Below are positions 13,128 to 14,313 of a stretch of 14,313 nucleotides of DNA, in pieces. The position numbers and the translations under genes are program-made. Origin of the DNA: JBMNNU01 sp050942695 (GTDB lineage: Bacteria > Chloroflexota > UBA6077); assembly GCA_050942695.1 (NCBI GenBank), contig JBMNNU010000061.1, positions 1 to 14,313 of the forward strand, in the 5' to 3' direction. Numbering within the stretch: the stretch's first letter is position 1; each line of letters opens with the position of its first letter. Below the pieces are notes generated by a model, which saw only the letters and a program-made list of their open reading frames with translations, was not told where the DNA came from and searched no databases.

Positions 13128-13970
13128 CTAACCCTCCATCAGCTTGGATAATTCGTCGCGTTTCATGTTATAGCAGTGTTCGGCTGCAGGGAACTCTCCG
13201 CTATCCACATCGAGGCAATAAGACTCCAGCGCCTGCGATACAGCATCACCGAGAGCGGCATATTGCTTGACGAATTTGGGTACGAAGCGGTCGAAAAGTC
13301 CAAGAATATCGTGTATCACCAGCACCTGGCCATCGCATTGCGGGCCTGCACCGATGCCGATGGTGGGGATAGTGAGTTCCTTGGTAACCATTTCTCCCAG
13401 GCTAGCAGGTATAGCCTCTAACACCAGAGAGAAGGCGCCAGCATCCTCGAGCAGCTTCGCATCTGCCAGAATACTTCTGGCTGCTGATGCATCTCTTCCC
13501 TGAGCTTTCAGTCCACCCAACATGGTGGCGGTCTGAGGAGTCAATCCCAGATGTCCCATAACGGGAATACCTGCAGCGACGATTGCCCGAACTGCAGCCG
13601 CGACGGGGGCTCCTCCCTCCAGCTTTACAGCATCGGCGCCAGCTTCTTTTACCAAACGGCCAGCGTTGCGAACGGCATCCTCGATGCAGACCTGGTAGGA
13701 CATAAAGGGCAGGTCCGCAACCACGAAGGTGTTCTTAGCGCCTCGTACAACGGCCTTTGTGTGGTGAACCATCTCATCCATGGTTACCGGTACTGTGCTT
13801 TCGTAGCCCAGCACAACATTCCCCAGAGAATCTCCCACCAGGATCATATCCATCGGGCTCTTGTCTACCAGCAGAGCCGTTGGATAGTCGTAGGCCGTTA
13901 TCATCTTGATCTTACGACCCCCTTGCTTCATGTCCTGCAAGGCCCGAAGGGTCAGTTTACTTTTACTCAC
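13128..13970 (-). CDS. panB: 3-Methyl-2-oxobutanoate hydroxymethyltransferase
   Basis: PanB transfers a hydroxymethyl group from 5,10-methylene-tetrahydrofolate to 2-oxoisovalerate, giving ketopantoate, the committed step of pantothenate synthesis. The 280 residues form the expected TIM-barrel enzyme of normal length. Motifs are MITAYDYPTA (23-32), VGDSLGNVVLGY (45-56) with metal-binding Asp47, VADLPF with Asp86, VKLEGG with Glu118, and GHLGLTPQ (139-146). LVLEAIP carries the catalytic Glu185 and is followed by TIGIGAGP. The GTG start at 13970 is supported by GGAGGT ten bases upstream. panE follows after 6 bp. panC and panD, needed to finish the pathway, are not in this window. Confidence 0.97.
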   Translation of the reverse strand: MSKSKLTLRALQDMKQGGRKIKMITAYDYPTALLVDKSPMDMILVGDSLGNVVLGYESTVPVTMDEMVHHTKAVVRGAKNTFVVADLPFMSYQVCIEDAVRNAGRLVKEAGADAVKLEGGAPVAAAVRAIVAAGIPVMGHLGLTPQTATMLGGLKAQGRDASAARSILADAKLLEDAGAFSLVLEAIPASLGEMVTKELTIPTIGIGAGPQCDGQVLVIHDILGLFDRFVPKFVKQYAALGDAVSQALESYCLDVDSGEFPAAEHCYNMKRDELSKLMEG

Positions 13971-14032
13971 TTGACCAGAAACCTCCCTGGTTTCTATTAA
14001 GTGTTACGAAGTCGAATAAAATTCACATAAGT

Positions 14033-14062
14033 AGTTTAGCTTTACCTGGTTAACGAGGTCAA
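14033..14062 (-). promoter_or_regulatory. Putative sigma-70 promoter of panB-panE
   Basis: On the - strand TTGACC (complement of 14057-14062) is followed after 18 bp by TAAACT (complement of 14033-14038), four of six matches to the -10 box. The leader would be about 55 nt. The -35 box is half of an 11-bp palindrome, gtcaaattgac (14058-14068). The other half, TTGACA at 14064-14069, is a perfect -35 box on the + strand. Confidence 0.4.
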
Positions 14063-14063
14063 A

Positions 14064-14093
14064 TTGACATCAATGGGGTTGTTCATCAATATT
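14064..14093 (+). promoter_or_regulatory. Putative divergent promoter on the + strand
   Basis: A perfect -35 box, TTGACA, at 14064-14069 is followed after 18 bp by AATATT (14088-14093), a weak -10 match. A second candidate is TTGACG (14108-14113), 17 bp, then an extended TGG-TACACC (14128-14136). Either would transcribe toward the probable gene start at 14302, leaving a leader of well over 100 nt. Confidence 0.3.
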
Positions 14094-14121
14094 TTTTTCG
14101 GTATCTATTGACGAACACCCC
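14075..14121. repeat. Long imperfect dyad in the panB upstream region
   Basis: Left arm ggggttgttcatcaata (14075-14091) and right arm tattgacgaacacccc (14106-14121) pair over 16 positions with one bulged base and one A/C mismatch. The central 14 bases are T-rich. No T-run follows on either strand, so it is not a terminator. The placement between divergent promoters suggests an operator for a dimeric regulator. Confidence 0.5.
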
Positions 14122-14201
14122 ACTTTGTGGTACACCTTCGTGACGTTATGCCCCTTCCCGTTCTCTGGCTCGAACGGGTAAATGCCCAAATCGGACGATG
14201 C

Positions 14202-14262
14202 CCTGTTTCCACATGCGTGGTCACTCCGGATCGATCACGCGACCAACGCTCCCTGGAACAGG
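14202..14262 (+). other. Foldable leader before the last gene
   Basis: The outer arms cctgtttcc (14202-14210) and ggaacagg (14255-14262) pair with one bulge. Inside, gcgtggtc (14215-14222) and gaccaacgc (14241-14249) pair with one bulge, enclosing the palindrome gatcgatc. The nested fold ends about 40 bases before the likely start codon at 14302. It could be a regulatory RNA leader, but no known riboswitch class is recognisable. Upstream, cccgttc and gaacggg (from 14157 to 14177) form another stem. Confidence 0.35.
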
Positions 14263-14301
14263 TGCGCCCATTTTTAGCGATTGATGCTAGGAGGTCACTT
14301 G

Positions 14302-14313
14302 ATGAGGCGTCCC
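14302..14313 (+). CDS. Probable start of a gene running off the window
   Basis: ATG at 14302 is preceded by a strong SD sequence, GGAGGT (14290-14295), at a six-base spacing. Only four codons (M-R-R-P) are visible, so no function can be given. An alternative frame starts at ATG 14148 and stays open for 55 codons to the edge, but it has no SD sequence and resembles nothing I know. Confidence 0.5.

Noticed and set aside
13551..14000. 149-codon + strand frame opposite panB
   Set aside because: panB on the other strand is complete with all active-site motifs, and the opposing frame is a shadow with no recognisable content.
14075..14121. Dyad as an intrinsic terminator
   Set aside because: The T-run is in the loop, not after either arm, on either strand.
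14148..14313. Open frame of 55 codons from ATG 14148 as the main gene
   Set aside because: It has no SD sequence and its translation is not family-like. The competing ATG 14302 has GGAGGT at ideal spacing. It is kept only as an alternative.

Overview
The window carries bacterial chromosome-type DNA of moderate to fairly high GC content. It holds complete housekeeping and accessory genes, GTG/TTG starts alongside ATG, and purine-rich Shine-Dalgarno (SD) sites. No phage, IS, CRISPR, rRNA or tRNA signal was seen. A Chloroflexota-like origin is my best guess, from the look of ArgG and the tandem membrane glycosyltransferases, but one window cannot prove it.

Layout. (1) 1-2645: a two-BON-domain protein and rpoN (sigma-54), both on +. 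Each is preceded by a sequence fitting the sigma-54 promoter rule GG-N10-GC (114-129 and 968-983), and the two sites are nearly identical to each other. A sigma-70-type promoter lies just before rpoN. The suggested picture is a sigma factor whose own gene, and a neighbour, may belong to its regulon. (2) 2755-5528: argG and argH, the last two steps of arginine synthesis. They are separated by a 116-bp spacer with an 11-bp perfect GC-rich hairpin and a four-tract G-quadruplex motif that runs into the argH ribosome site. (3) 5700-11233: a cell-envelope glycosyltransferase cassette. Two tandem GT87/DUF2029 paralogues on + converge on two PIG-V/Gpi18-like paralogues on -, with a small one-pass membrane protein between the latter two. 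The second GT87 copy has lost the aspartate expected in its first outer loop. The second PIG-V copy is broken by a single-base frameshift. (4) 11447-12217: a Sir2-type NAD-dependent deacylase. It converges on and overlaps the panB-panE operon (12159-13970, -), which encodes two enzymes of pantothenate/CoA synthesis. (5) 13971-14313: a divergent control region with back-to-back -35 boxes, a long imperfect dyad, a foldable leader and the probable start of a next + gene at 14302.

The most interesting items are the paired sigma-54 promoters around the BON/rpoN genes, the zinc-ribbon-like CxxC pair inside RpoN, the hairpin/G-quadruplex at the argH ribosome site, and the duplicated, partly decaying glycosyltransferase cassette. 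I did not find a clear-cut new defence or mobile system.
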